DNA of 64,000 nt from Ignavibacteria bacterium (GTDB lineage Bacteria; Bacteroidota; Ignavibacteria; Ignavibacteriales; SURF-24), in contig JAAXKQ010000001.1 in assembly GCA_025612245.1 (NCBI GenBank), forward strand, positions 397,696 through 461,695. The letters are read 5' to 3'. The position numbers and the translations under genes are program-made. Numbering within the stretch: position 1 is the stretch's first letter; each line of letters opens with the position of its first letter. Below are positions 8,751-16,220 of the stretch, one piece after another. Below the pieces are notes generated by a model, which saw only the letters and a program-made list of their open reading frames with translations, was not told the DNA's origin and searched no databases.

Positions 8751-9530
8751 TCACATTATTTCCCATACAACCTTTGTAAATATGAAGTCAAGGAGAATTA
8801 CAACCATTGAAGAAGTAACTACGGAATGTATGGCGTTTTTGCCAAGGTTTGTAGTTCCGCCCCTGGTAATAAGCCCATAGAAGCAGCTTATGCTGGCAAT
8901 AAAAAAGGAGAACAGTATGGGCTTAAAAGCACCCACAAAAATGTCCTTAAATTGAAGTATATGAATTGCCGTGTTCCAGAAATAAGCCAGGTCGATATTA
9001 AATGTCATGTTTGTAATAAACATTCCGCCCAGAATTCCGGCCATATCGGCAATCATAGTAAGTGGCAGGAACATAATAAGGGCGGCAAATACGCGAGGAA
9101 TGACGAGCTTTTCCACGGGATTAAGGCCGAATGCTTTAAGGGCATCAATCTGCTCACTGAGCTGCATGGCTCCGATCTCGGAAGTGTTCTTGGCCCCCGT
9201 CCGGGCCGCAAGCAGGAGCCCCGTTATGGCGGGTCCCAGTTCCCTGATCATGCCATAGGATACGGTTCGGCTAATCATCAGTGTAGCTCCGAATTTTTCC
9301 AGGTTATGACCTGTCTCAATGGCAAGTATCACCCCTGTAAAAAGCCCTCCGACCAGCACAAGAAAAACCGCCTGCGTACCGATCAGATACATTTCAGAAA
9401 GGACAGAGGCCCGGTTCTTCCCGATAGAAGGAGACAGCCTGAAAACGTCTGCAACCATGAGGGAATAATCCTGGAGCTTTTGAATTTTTTCAGTAAAAGA
9501 GACTTTAATTGTACTTTCATCTTCATTCAT
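8751..9530 (-). CDS. mlaE: ABC transporter permease, MlaE type
   Basis: The 259-residue membrane protein matches the MlaE/YrbE permease family: five or so hydrophobic segments, the ELGPAITGLLLAARTGA segment around residues 95-111, an EIGAMQ.SEQIDAL motif immediately after, and a C-terminal ISCFYGLITRGGT segment. It forms the membrane dimer of the Mla-type phospholipid transporter and is the first gene of a three-gene operon (mlaE-mlaF-mlaD) on the minus strand. The start at ATG 9530 follows a GGGGATGAAAA stretch that may serve as ribosome-binding site. Confidence 0.92.
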   Translation of the reverse strand: MNEDESTIKVSFTEKIQKLQDYSLMVADVFRLSPSIGKNRASVLSEMYLIGTQAVFLVLVGGLFTGVILAIETGHNLEKFGATLMISRTVSYGMIRELGPAITGLLLAARTGAKNTSEIGAMQLSEQIDALKAFGLNPVEKLVIPRVFAALIMFLPLTMIADMAGILGGMFITNMTFNIDLAYFWNTAIHILQFKDIFVGAFKPILFSFFIASISCFYGLITRGGTTNLGKNAIHSVVTSSMVVILLDFIFTKVVWEIM

Positions 9531-9850
9531 TTTTCATCCCCGGATGCAACTAATCGAATATCAAACTGCACAAGATTATCGGCTCTGAGATTTTACGTGC
9601 TAATGTTAGTATATACTATATTTATCACATAATCTATTTCATTTTTTGTGGCAGTTTTAATCTCCTCACCGGGCAGATCATTTTATAACTATAATGAAGT
9701 GAAACTTAAAAAAACTGGATTTATGGAAGGTATTTTTCTCCTGTGCGGCTTCTCAGAGAATCTGCCGGTAATACCTATTCTTAATCAGGATCCGACCGGG
9801 CAATGCATAAGACAGGGTTCTATGGAACACATTGCCCGGGTTGTGCCATA
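9531..9850. other. 320 bp intergenic region with a GC-rich hairpin
   Basis: The mlaE promoter should lie in the right-hand AT-rich part near 9531-9650, but no strong consensus was found. CCGGGCAATG (9796-9805) and CATTGCCCGG (9830-9839) form a perfect 10 bp stem just downstream of the minus-strand gene ending at 9851. Neither side has a U-tract, so it may be a Rho-assisted or processing hairpin. An open frame running from 9648 into the neighbouring gene has no support as a gene. Confidence 0.4.
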
Positions 9851-10234
9851 TCACCCTTCTTCCAGTATGTGCTCCACCCTGTCTGCTGCAATCTGGTTTA
9901 AGACGGAATCCGGAATTTCGTTTTTGGCTTTAACTACGGCGTCGGCCTTGATGCGCTGGAAAAGCACCTTTATTGCCTCATCAAAGTAGAGTTCCGGTAC
10001 TTCCCTGGACTCCCACTCGTAATAAGGAAAAAGCTCGGTGTAATACTTAATGTTAGTGTTAATCTTCCTTGTACCAGGCGTCCATTCGACGTGACTGGTT
10101 GAAATCGGATCAGGCTTCCTGTTTATCTGGATTAGTCTTTCATCCTGGTAGCAGTATGGATGGACACCCAGATACGCAGCCAGCTTATTGCATTCAAGCA
10201 GCAGTTCCTCGGTTGTTTTTAGTCCCTCTGACAT
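9851..10234 (-). CDS. Hypothetical 127-residue cytoplasmic protein
   Basis: I chose ATG 10234 because the bases just upstream read GGAGGGAGCA, an ideal Shine-Dalgarno spacing. A more upstream ATG at 10246 would place that motif inside the coding sequence. The product has no signal peptide or membrane segment. It is Glu/Tyr/Lys-rich, with an ELFPYYEWESREVPELYFDE-type aromatic/acidic core near the middle and a charged helical C-terminus. No family is recognised. It lies alone between the Mla operon and the PAS kinase, both on the same strand, with a hairpin downstream. Confidence 0.6.
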   Translation of the reverse strand: MSEGLKTTEELLLECNKLAAYLGVHPYCYQDERLIQINRKPDPISTSHVEWTPGTRKINTNIKYYTELFPYYEWESREVPELYFDEAIKVLFQRIKADAVVKAKNEIPDSVLNQIAADRVEHILEEG

Positions 10235-10377
10235 TGCTCCCTCCATAATTTAAGGTTGAAAGGTCTTCTCAAGCTAAGATGGTATAAAGAGATGTACAAA
10301 TGGAAAAATAGCAATCGGTGGCTAAGAGTCAATCCCATTATTTGATAGGAATGCGGTCAGGGCACAAGTTTCTTTTT

Positions 10378-12249
10378 TCAGAACTTAAGTTTTATTTCCC
10401 GCCTGAAGCCTGGCAGCGTAAAGCGGAATTCAGAACCTTCCTCCGGCTCACTCTGGACTTCCAGGGTCCCGTGATTTTTTTCGATAAACTCCTTGCTTAT
10501 GATCAGGCCAAGGCCGGTACCCCTTTCCCTGTCTGTACCCGGAGTGGTGAGTTTTTCACCTATAGAAAACAATTTTTTCTGTTTTTCGGCACTTATGCCT
10601 ACGCCGGTATCCTTTACGCAAACCATGGCCTTAGAATCTGTGCTGCAGGCGCTTATTGTCACTTCGCCACCTGGACGCGTGAACTTAATTGCATTTGAGA
10701 CCAGGTTTCTAAGGACGGTTTCGATCATATTCTTGTCGGCATAGACTTCCACAATCCCTTCAATATCCATATTCAGGCTGATTTTCTTCTTTACAGCGCT
10801 GATCTCATAAATATTGAATATGTCGTCTGCAAGCTCCCTGATGTTAAACCTGACGGGAGAATACTCCATTCCCCCGGTCTGGAGCCTTGACCACTGAAGG
10901 AGGTTCTCCAGGAGGTCAAAGACGCTTTTGGCGGATTTGTGAATGTTGTGGGCAAATGTTTTGACCTCTTCGGCCGAGAGCTGTTCGAAATCGCTTGCCA
11001 GGAATTCGGAAAATCCGAGAAGTGAGCTGAAAGGATTCTTTAGGTCGTGTGAAATAATTGAGAAGAACTTGTCCTTGCTTGAATTTATCTCCTTGAGTTC
11101 CCTTTCAATATTCTTCATGTGAGTCACGTTCTGAAACATCGCCATGCCGGCAACGACCTCGTTCATTTCACCTTTGATGGGGATAGTATAGACCAGGTAG
11201 CAGGTCCCGTTTTTACCCTCGAGCTCAAACATTCTGCTCTCTCCCATTAAGGCTGCGCTATAATGAGGCATTAAGATGGAGCATACCCTTTGGCTGAATG
11301 TTTCCTTTATGGATCTGCCTTCAACTTTATCCCTCTGGAATCCGGCATTTTCTATCTCTTGCCCTTCTGCAAGCAGGTATCTGAAATCGTGGTCAAAGAG
11401 TACTACCGCCCCGTTCGGGAAATTGCTTGCAAGCGCCCTGTAGCGGGATTCGCTTATTCTCAGCGTGGATTCGGCCTTTATTTTCTCTGTCACATTACGC
11501 CATGTCACAGCGATACCGGAAGCAAGTTTAACAATTCTGATGTCGAAATACTGAGGGTTTAACCCCTCGGAGTCATTTCCCAGCAGGAATGAATCCTTTA
11601 TAAAGGGTTCGGAGGTTTCCAGGACCCGGCAGTAAAAATAAAACAGCTTTGCAGCCTTCAGCGCCGGATAGTTCTCAAAGAGGCTGCCTCCAACAAGCTC
11701 GTCCGGGGTTTTATTGCTGAAGCGACAGGCGGCCTGGTTTGCATATTCAAATACAAAATCGGTTATTGCGCCGCTTTCATTTCTAATGGGCTCCAAAATG
11801 GCAAAGCAGTCGAGCATGTTTTCAATTGAAGTGCGGAAGCGGTTTTCTTTTTCAATGAGGCTTTTTTCAAGATTCTTGCGTTCTGTAACGTCTTCTATCG
11901 TCCCCTGATAAAATGTGTTACCCTGCCCGTCCCTGATTATGCGGGCATTTTCGCGAATGAAAATCCGTTCTCCATTCTTCTTTACCCAGGCATTTTCAAG
12001 ACCAATAACTTCGCCGTCTTTTTCCAGCAGTTCACGAAAGTTTTTCCTTGAATAGCCATGTTTTAGCGGCTCGCCATCCTCCAGATTAAGCTTGGCTAAT
12101 TCCTCAAAAGAATCGTAGCCCATCATCATTATAAGAGCCCTGTTGGCTTTTATAATTTCACCTCCGGGAGTAGTTATATATACACCTATGGGTATATTAT
12201 CAAAAAGGTTGTTAAAGATTTCAGTATCAGATTTTGGAATTTCAGCCAT
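10378..12249 (-). CDS. Soluble three-PAS sensor histidine kinase
   Basis: This 623-residue kinase has no transmembrane segment. Three PAS domains occupy about residues 8-127, 128-255 and 263-382. The first contains NIPIGVYITTPGGEIIKAN and ends in the PAC-type GTIEDVTERK. The phosphoacceptor helix has FFSIISHDLKNPFSSLLGF (about 395-413), followed by the HATPase domain with NLVSNAIKFTRPGG, DTGVGI and GTGLGLIISKEFI. It is a cytoplasmic sensor of unknown ligand. It is the last gene of the minus-strand signalling block and sits about 370 nt downstream of a stand-alone receiver (12623-13036), a possible partner. The intervening gap holds a plus-strand candidate RNA. Confidence 0.88.
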   Translation of the reverse strand: MAEIPKSDTEIFNNLFDNIPIGVYITTPGGEIIKANRALIMMMGYDSFEELAKLNLEDGEPLKHGYSRKNFRELLEKDGEVIGLENAWVKKNGERIFIRENARIIRDGQGNTFYQGTIEDVTERKNLEKSLIEKENRFRTSIENMLDCFAILEPIRNESGAITDFVFEYANQAACRFSNKTPDELVGGSLFENYPALKAAKLFYFYCRVLETSEPFIKDSFLLGNDSEGLNPQYFDIRIVKLASGIAVTWRNVTEKIKAESTLRISESRYRALASNFPNGAVVLFDHDFRYLLAEGQEIENAGFQRDKVEGRSIKETFSQRVCSILMPHYSAALMGESRMFELEGKNGTCYLVYTIPIKGEMNEVVAGMAMFQNVTHMKNIERELKEINSSKDKFFSIISHDLKNPFSSLLGFSEFLASDFEQLSAEEVKTFAHNIHKSAKSVFDLLENLLQWSRLQTGGMEYSPVRFNIRELADDIFNIYEISAVKKKISLNMDIEGIVEVYADKNMIETVLRNLVSNAIKFTRPGGEVTISACSTDSKAMVCVKDTGVGISAEKQKKLFSIGEKLTTPGTDRERGTGLGLIISKEFIEKNHGTLEVQSEPEEGSEFRFTLPGFRREIKLKF

Positions 12250-12398
12250 TTTTCTCAGAATTAATTGCTAATCCAGCTAAAAAAATTTATCCATTTATTA
12301 TCGGAAACAAATAATAATTTTAAAGAGGCGGAAGTTCATTTTAAGAAAGCCTCAGGATCAAAGGCATGGATATTTCTGTCTATGGAAATTTTTATACA

Positions 12399-12427
12399 TT
12401 GATGCAGCGCATTTTCTGAAGTATTAT
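12399..12427 (+). promoter_or_regulatory. Sigma70-like promoter for the plus-strand small transcript
   Basis: TTGATG (12399-12404) and TATTAT (12422-12427) are separated by exactly 17 bases, which would start a transcript near 12434. The only feature downstream on this strand is a terminator about 110 bases later. Confidence 0.4.
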
Positions 12428-12431
12428 AGGC

Positions 12432-12582
12432 ATGAAAACGTACTTCTTATCAGGTTCTTACAGCCAAGGGAACAGCAATGCAGACACACATAAACAGCGG
12501 TTTATTGTGTTGCACTGTCTGATTTATTTGCAGTAAGAATCAGAAGCTCCGTCCTTAAAAAGGCGGGGCTTTTTTCTTTTTA
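12432..12582 (+). ncRNA. Candidate small RNA or mini-gene of about 150 nt
   Basis: A promoter-like pair (12399-12427) and a strong intrinsic terminator (12545-12582) frame about 150 nt of plus-strand sequence inside a minus-strand gene block, which is the layout of an intergenic small RNA. The same interval also contains a 34-codon ORF (ATG 12432 to TAA 12534-12536, product beginning MKTYFLSGSY). It has no convincing ribosome-binding site and its ATG is at or very near the predicted transcript start. The ORF could be chance, or the unit could encode a small protein. No Rfam family is recognised. Expression from this unit would place the RNA opposite the junction between the receiver gene and the PAS kinase gene. 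Confidence 0.45.
12545..12582 (+). terminator. Strong plus-strand intrinsic terminator
   Basis: AGCTCCGTCC and GGCGGGGCT (with flanking A-T pairs and two G-U pairs) form a roughly 10 bp stem with a short A-rich loop, followed by TTTTTTCTTTTT. The U-tract is on the plus strand only, although no annotated plus-strand gene lies upstream for several kilobases. Confidence 0.7.
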
Positions 12583-12622
12583 ACCTGTACGGATTGAGTT
12601 TCAGCTTCAAAGTAAAAATTTT

Positions 12623-13036
12623 TCAGAGGCATGTCTCCGCAGAAATTTTTGAAGTATTCTGCCTGGCAATTGCATAACATATCGAACGGACCAAAGTGCG
12701 GCAGTCAATCTGGTACTTAATGAGGTAATCCTGGGCTCCTAGCTTTACGGCTTTTAAGGCAAGCTCTTCATCCTCAAGACCGGTCATAACAACAACTGGA
12801 ACGTTCCTGGCATCCTGAAGCAGGCGCGTAAGCGTGGAAAGCCCGGTACTGTCGGGTAGAGAAAGGTCAAGAAGTATGACATCATATTTATTCTTACTCA
12901 GCCTGTCAAGACCAGAAGAAAGGCGGAAAGTCTGTTCAACTGTAATTTTTATCTTTTCCTCTTCCTGGATTATCTGGCTGATATAGTGACCATCCCCCAG
13001 GCTGTCTTCAATCATAAGAGCACTGATTGTTTCCAT
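12623..13036 (-). CDS. Stand-alone response-regulator receiver
   Basis: The 137-residue protein is a single receiver domain with no output domain. It has the acidic pocket (MIEDSLGDG, residues 8-16), the phosphoacceptor Asp in ILLDLSLPDSTGL (about 53-66), the conserved Thr in VVVMTGLED and the Lys in DYLIKYQ. The DLSLPDSTGLST form is common in receivers that partner PAS kinases. ATG 13036 is preceded by GAGGAG nine bases upstream, a strong site. It follows the Rcp1-like receiver gene by about 120 nt and precedes the three-PAS kinase, so it probably passes phosphate between kinases or acts by protein binding. Confidence 0.85.
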   Translation of the reverse strand: METISALMIEDSLGDGHYISQIIQEEEKIKITVEQTFRLSSGLDRLSKNKYDVILLDLSLPDSTGLSTLTRLLQDARNVPVVVMTGLEDEELALKAVKLGAQDYLIKYQIDCRTLVRSICYAIARQNTSKISAETCL

Positions 13037-13156
13037 TAAGCTATTCTCCTCGTTTAGTGTCTCTTTTGTACTATAAGAAATAAAATTAATTATTTAATTG
13101 CAACAGTATTACAGGACTACCCTGAAAAGCCGGGAATATTTCCTTCAGGAGGCTCA

Positions 13157-13600
13157 TCAATCCTTTTCGTCCTTAGACTCGCGGCTATGCCGCGCGATCC
13201 TGATAAAACTGCTGACAATAAAATCGTAGTCTTCCAATGAAGCCGGCTTCGTAAAATAGTAGTCGGCTCCCAGCTGCCTGCATTCCTCCTCGTCCCTCGG
13301 GTTGGAGGAAGATGTAAGTACTACAACGGGGATATGGCTGAACCTGCCGTTCTGGCTTATTCTTGAAAGCACTTCTTTGCCGTTGAGCCTGGGCATGTTA
13401 AGATCCAGAACAATCAGCGAGGGGTCCGGTGCATCCTGAAAATCCGATTCCTTATTCAGGTATGAAACGGCTTCCTGCCCGTCCCTGAGGACTGTGAGTT
13501 TAACGTTATGCTTCCTTTCGCGGATGAAATCATCAATCATCCAGATATCAGCCTTATTATCGTCTACCAGTAATATTTCAAGTTTTATGTCTTCCGGCAT
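13157..13600 (-). CDS. Rcp1-like stand-alone response regulator
   Basis: The start at ATG 13600 (MPEDIKLEILLVDDN) has AGAAGG upstream at good spacing; a longer open frame to 13711 overlaps the previous gene and is not supported. The 147-residue single receiver resembles cyanobacterial phytochrome regulator Rcp1. It shows LLVDDNKADIWMI, the phosphoacceptor in LIVLDLNMPRLNGKEVL, VVLTSSSNPRDEEEC and FTKPASLEDY. The EEC.QLGA segment and the long beta4-alpha4 loop are typical of that subfamily. It lies 28 nt downstream of a Cph1-type hybrid kinase, its obvious phosphodonor. There is no DNA-binding domain. Confidence 0.88.
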   Translation of the reverse strand: MPEDIKLEILLVDDNKADIWMIDDFIRERKHNVKLTVLRDGQEAVSYLNKESDFQDAPDPSLIVLDLNMPRLNGKEVLSRISQNGRFSHIPVVVLTSSSNPRDEEECRQLGADYYFTKPASLEDYDFIVSSFIRIARHSRESKDEKD

Positions 13601-13628
13601 AGAATATCCTTCTATGTGAATAATGCAT

Positions 13629-14909
13629 TCATAGCAAAGGCAGGCTGAAGTAAAAAGCCGAGCCTTTACCGATTTCAGATTCAACCCACATACGGCCGCC
13701 GTGGCGTTCAACTATTTTTTTACAGATCGTCAGACCTATCCCGGAACCGGGATAACTGCCCCTGTCATGCAGCCTCTGAAATATAACAAAAATTTTTTCA
13801 AAATAACTTTTATCTATTCCAATACCGTTATCTTTTATGAAAAAAACATGCATCCCCTTGTTTTGAGTACAGCCGATCTCAATTTCTGGGTTTTTCTGCG
13901 TGTTGCGGTATTTGATGGCGTTACTGATCAGGTTCTGGAACAGCTGGAGCATTTGGGCCCTGACGGCCTTTACAGCAGGAAGCCGGCTATAGCTTACTTG
14001 TGCATTTGATTCCTCAATTGAGGATTTAAGGTTATCTAATGCCTCCCTAACAATGGTATTAAGTTCCACTCTTTCAAATTTGTTTTCCATATTGGAAAGC
14101 CTTGAATAGCTGAGCAGGTCCTTTATAAGGCCGTGCATTCTTCTTGCGCCCTCTGAAATAAATTCCAGCATCTGCCGCCCTTTTTCGTCAAACTTCTCTT
14201 TGTAGCGCCTTTCCAGCAGAGCCGTATAATTGCTGAGATTCCTTACGGGCTCCTGAAGGTCGTGTGAGGCAACGTATGCAAAAAGCTCCAGCTCCCTGTT
14301 GGAGCGTTCCAGTTCAAGGTTTTTTCTTTTAAGCTCCTGCTGAACATTTAACAGCTGTCTGTTTGCCTCCTCAAGCTCTTCGTTTTTCTGCACTGCATTT
14401 TCGAATGTGGAGAGCAACAGGTCTATTACCTGCGCGCGCGGGGAATTTATAATGTACTGCTCCCCCTCGAACTTAATTTTAATGCCTTCATTGCCTGAGG
14501 GATTTGAATTCTGCATCCTGGACTTACGGTTTTCCAGAATGTCGCGGATTTTTGCGATTAGAAAATCCGGGCTGTAAGGCTTGGTCAGAAAGTTATCGGC
14601 TCCTGCCTGTAGCCCTTTTATTACCTCACGAGAATCCGTTAGGTTTGTCAGCAGTATTACCGGAATGTCCCGTGTCTGTTCAAAACTTTTAAGCCTGCGG
14701 CAGAGTTCATAGCCGTCCATATTCGGCATGATGATGTCGGAAATAACAAGTGAGGGTCTGTTCTCAAGGGCGGCATTCAGTGCTAAAAGGCCATCCTGAG
14801 CTGAAATGACATTGAAAGAATTTTTTTGCAGAATGTATTTAAGGCTTTCAAGCTGAGTCAGGCTGTCCTCGGCTATCAATATTTTTTCAGGTAATATCTT
14901 TTCAGGCAT
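13629..14909 (-). CDS. Receiver-histidine kinase hybrid (REC-HisKA-HATPase)
   Basis: This 426-residue cytoplasmic protein begins with a receiver domain (about 8-125). Its markers are ILIAEDSLTQ, LVISDIIMPNMDG with the phosphoacceptor Asp, LLTNLTD and FLTKPYSPDFL. A coiled-coil linker rich in Glu, Leu and Asn follows (about 165-210), then the Cph1-type phosphoacceptor helix FAYVASHDLQEPVRNLS and an HATPase domain with FQNLISNAIKYRN, DNGIGID and GSGIGLTICKKIVERH. Because its input is a receiver, its activity is probably set by another kinase, most simply CheA of the chemosensory operon that ends 259 nt upstream. The Rcp1-like receiver follows it. Its core matches that of the orphan kinase at 4423-6990. 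Confidence 0.9.
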   Translation of the reverse strand: MPEKILPEKILIAEDSLTQLESLKYILQKNSFNVISAQDGLLALNAALENRPSLVISDIIMPNMDGYELCRRLKSFEQTRDIPVILLTNLTDSREVIKGLQAGADNFLTKPYSPDFLIAKIRDILENRKSRMQNSNPSGNEGIKIKFEGEQYIINSPRAQVIDLLLSTFENAVQKNEELEEANRQLLNVQQELKRKNLELERSNRELELFAYVASHDLQEPVRNLSNYTALLERRYKEKFDEKGRQMLEFISEGARRMHGLIKDLLSYSRLSNMENKFERVELNTIVREALDNLKSSIEESNAQVSYSRLPAVKAVRAQMLQLFQNLISNAIKYRNTQKNPEIEIGCTQNKGMHVFFIKDNGIGIDKSYFEKIFVIFQRLHDRGSYPGSGIGLTICKKIVERHGGRMWVESEIGKGSAFYFSLPLL

Positions 14910-15168
14910 TTGAATCCAGTTTTTTTACTTCCGGAAATGCTTCTGACTTAAAAACAGAATTAAAATCAATTTTGTAATTCCCGGAATATTTAACCCATTT
15001 ATCTCTCATTTTTTATAAGTTATAAATAAATCCGCTAAAATGGAATAAAGCCTCCCTGGCAACCCTTTTTTTACGTCACATGAAATATTTACCATGGAAA
15101 GAGAAGCATAATCTGCCGCAACAGCGCAGAAGAAAAAGCTTCAGACTACCAACAGACGCCAGGAGGGT
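14910..15168. other. 259 bp gap between the chemosensory operon and the hybrid kinase gene
   Basis: No intrinsic terminator with a U-tract was found after cheB, so read-through into the hybrid kinase gene is possible. A small stem (TCTGC...GCGGCAGA on the minus strand, near 15108-15130) is present. The AT-rich part near 14930-15060 could hold a separate promoter, but no consensus was clear. Confidence 0.3.
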
Positions 15169-16200
15169 TTAATTTCCTGAAGTAAGGTTTTTAAGGAAGT
15201 AAATAATCTCTTCTGGACTGAGGACAAGGCTTGCAGCGCCTATTTTCACGGCTTCACCAGGCATGCCGAACACAACAGACGAAGCTTTATCCTGTGCTAT
15301 TGTTATGGCGCCGGAGAGCTTCATTTTCTTTAATTCCTCTGCCCCGTCGTTTCCCATCCCGGTAAGAATTATACCCACGGCTCCAGGTCCATACTCTTCT
15401 GCAACAGATTCAAAGAGAACTGAAGCCGAGGGACAGATGTTACGTTTTTTGTCCTGCACAAAAATAATTCGACTTTTTCTTACCTTCACGTGCCAGCCAT
15501 CGGGAGCCACGTAGCAAATTCCCGGTGCTATTTCTTCCGTATTTTCAGGTATTACTACCTTCAGGCGCGAAGTTTCTCCAAGCCACCTTGCAAAGTCGAC
15601 CGTAAACCCGGCAACAATGTGCTGAATAAGAATAATCGGAATGCTAAAGCCCTGGGGCAAGGAGGATAAAATTTTCTGTATTACCATGGGCCCCCCCGTG
15701 GAGGCGGCAATGGCAATTATCCCGGGGATTGCGTTTCTCCTGATTTCCTTTTGTTCTGCAGCAGCAGCAGCAGGCTTCCTGGCTGAAAACCTTTTTATTA
15801 CGCGGATTTCGGAAAGAAGCCTTACCTGCTGGATGAGCTCTTTTGCATAGACCATCGATTCCCTCGAACCAAGTGCCCTGGGTTTATTCATAATTGTAAC
15901 CGCCCCGGCTTCAAGCGCCTTAAAGGTATCCAGGGGATCGTTGGCATCCATAATGCCGCTGATGATGATTACGGGAACGGGATTTGTATGCATTATCTGC
16001 CGCACAGCCTCCAGGCCGTCCATTTCGGGCATATTGATGTCCATTGTTATTACGTCTGGCCTTGTACTAGAGGCCAGACGAACCGCCTCCTGCCCGTTAC
16101 GCGCCTTTGCTATTACCCGAATTAACGGATCTGAGGAGAGAATATTTTCCAGCGACGCCTGGATTACGGGGGAATCATCCGCAATAAGCACGTTTATCAT
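15169..16200 (-). CDS. cheB: Chemotaxis-type methylesterase CheB
   Basis: This 343-residue CheB removes methyl or amide groups from glutamates of the chemoreceptor. The N-terminal receiver (about 1-125) has ADDS (7-10), the phosphoacceptor Asp54 in ITMDINMPEMDG and the Lys in IMNKPRA. After a linker containing five consecutive alanines, the catalytic domain carries the triad: Ser167 in AASTGGP, His194 in LIQHIVAGF and Asp285 in GMGNDGAEEL. It starts 20 nt after cheA-REC and is the last gene of the six-gene chemosensory operon, the position of wspF in Wsp systems. Confidence 0.93.
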   Translation of the reverse strand: MINVLIADDSPVIQASLENILSSDPLIRVIAKARNGQEAVRLASSTRPDVITMDINMPEMDGLEAVRQIMHTNPVPVIIISGIMDANDPLDTFKALEAGAVTIMNKPRALGSRESMVYAKELIQQVRLLSEIRVIKRFSARKPAAAAAEQKEIRRNAIPGIIAIAASTGGPMVIQKILSSLPQGFSIPIILIQHIVAGFTVDFARWLGETSRLKVVIPENTEEIAPGICYVAPDGWHVKVRKSRIIFVQDKKRNICPSASVLFESVAEEYGPGAVGIILTGMGNDGAEELKKMKLSGAITIAQDKASSVVFGMPGEAVKIGAASLVLSPEEIIYFLKNLTSGN

Positions 16201-16220
16201 TATTATTCCATACTTATCTA

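Larger units (their letters stand above)
12250..12622. other. 373 bp intergenic region holding an opposite-strand transcription unit
   Basis: Both flanking genes are on the minus strand, yet this gap contains a plus-strand promoter-like pair, a short ORF and a strong plus-strand intrinsic terminator (described separately). The left 140 bp (12250-12390), which should hold the promoter of the PAS kinase, is AT-rich without a clear consensus. Confidence 0.5.

Noticed and set aside
9648..9989. 113-codon plus-strand frame overlapping the 127-residue minus-strand gene
   Set aside because: No ribosome-binding site, overlaps the better-supported minus-strand gene, and its product is mixed and unrelated to any family.
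13601..13711. N-terminal extension of the Rcp1-like receiver
   Set aside because: It overlaps the end of the hybrid kinase gene and lies outside receiver homology. ATG 13600 has a ribosome-binding site and the natural receiver start.
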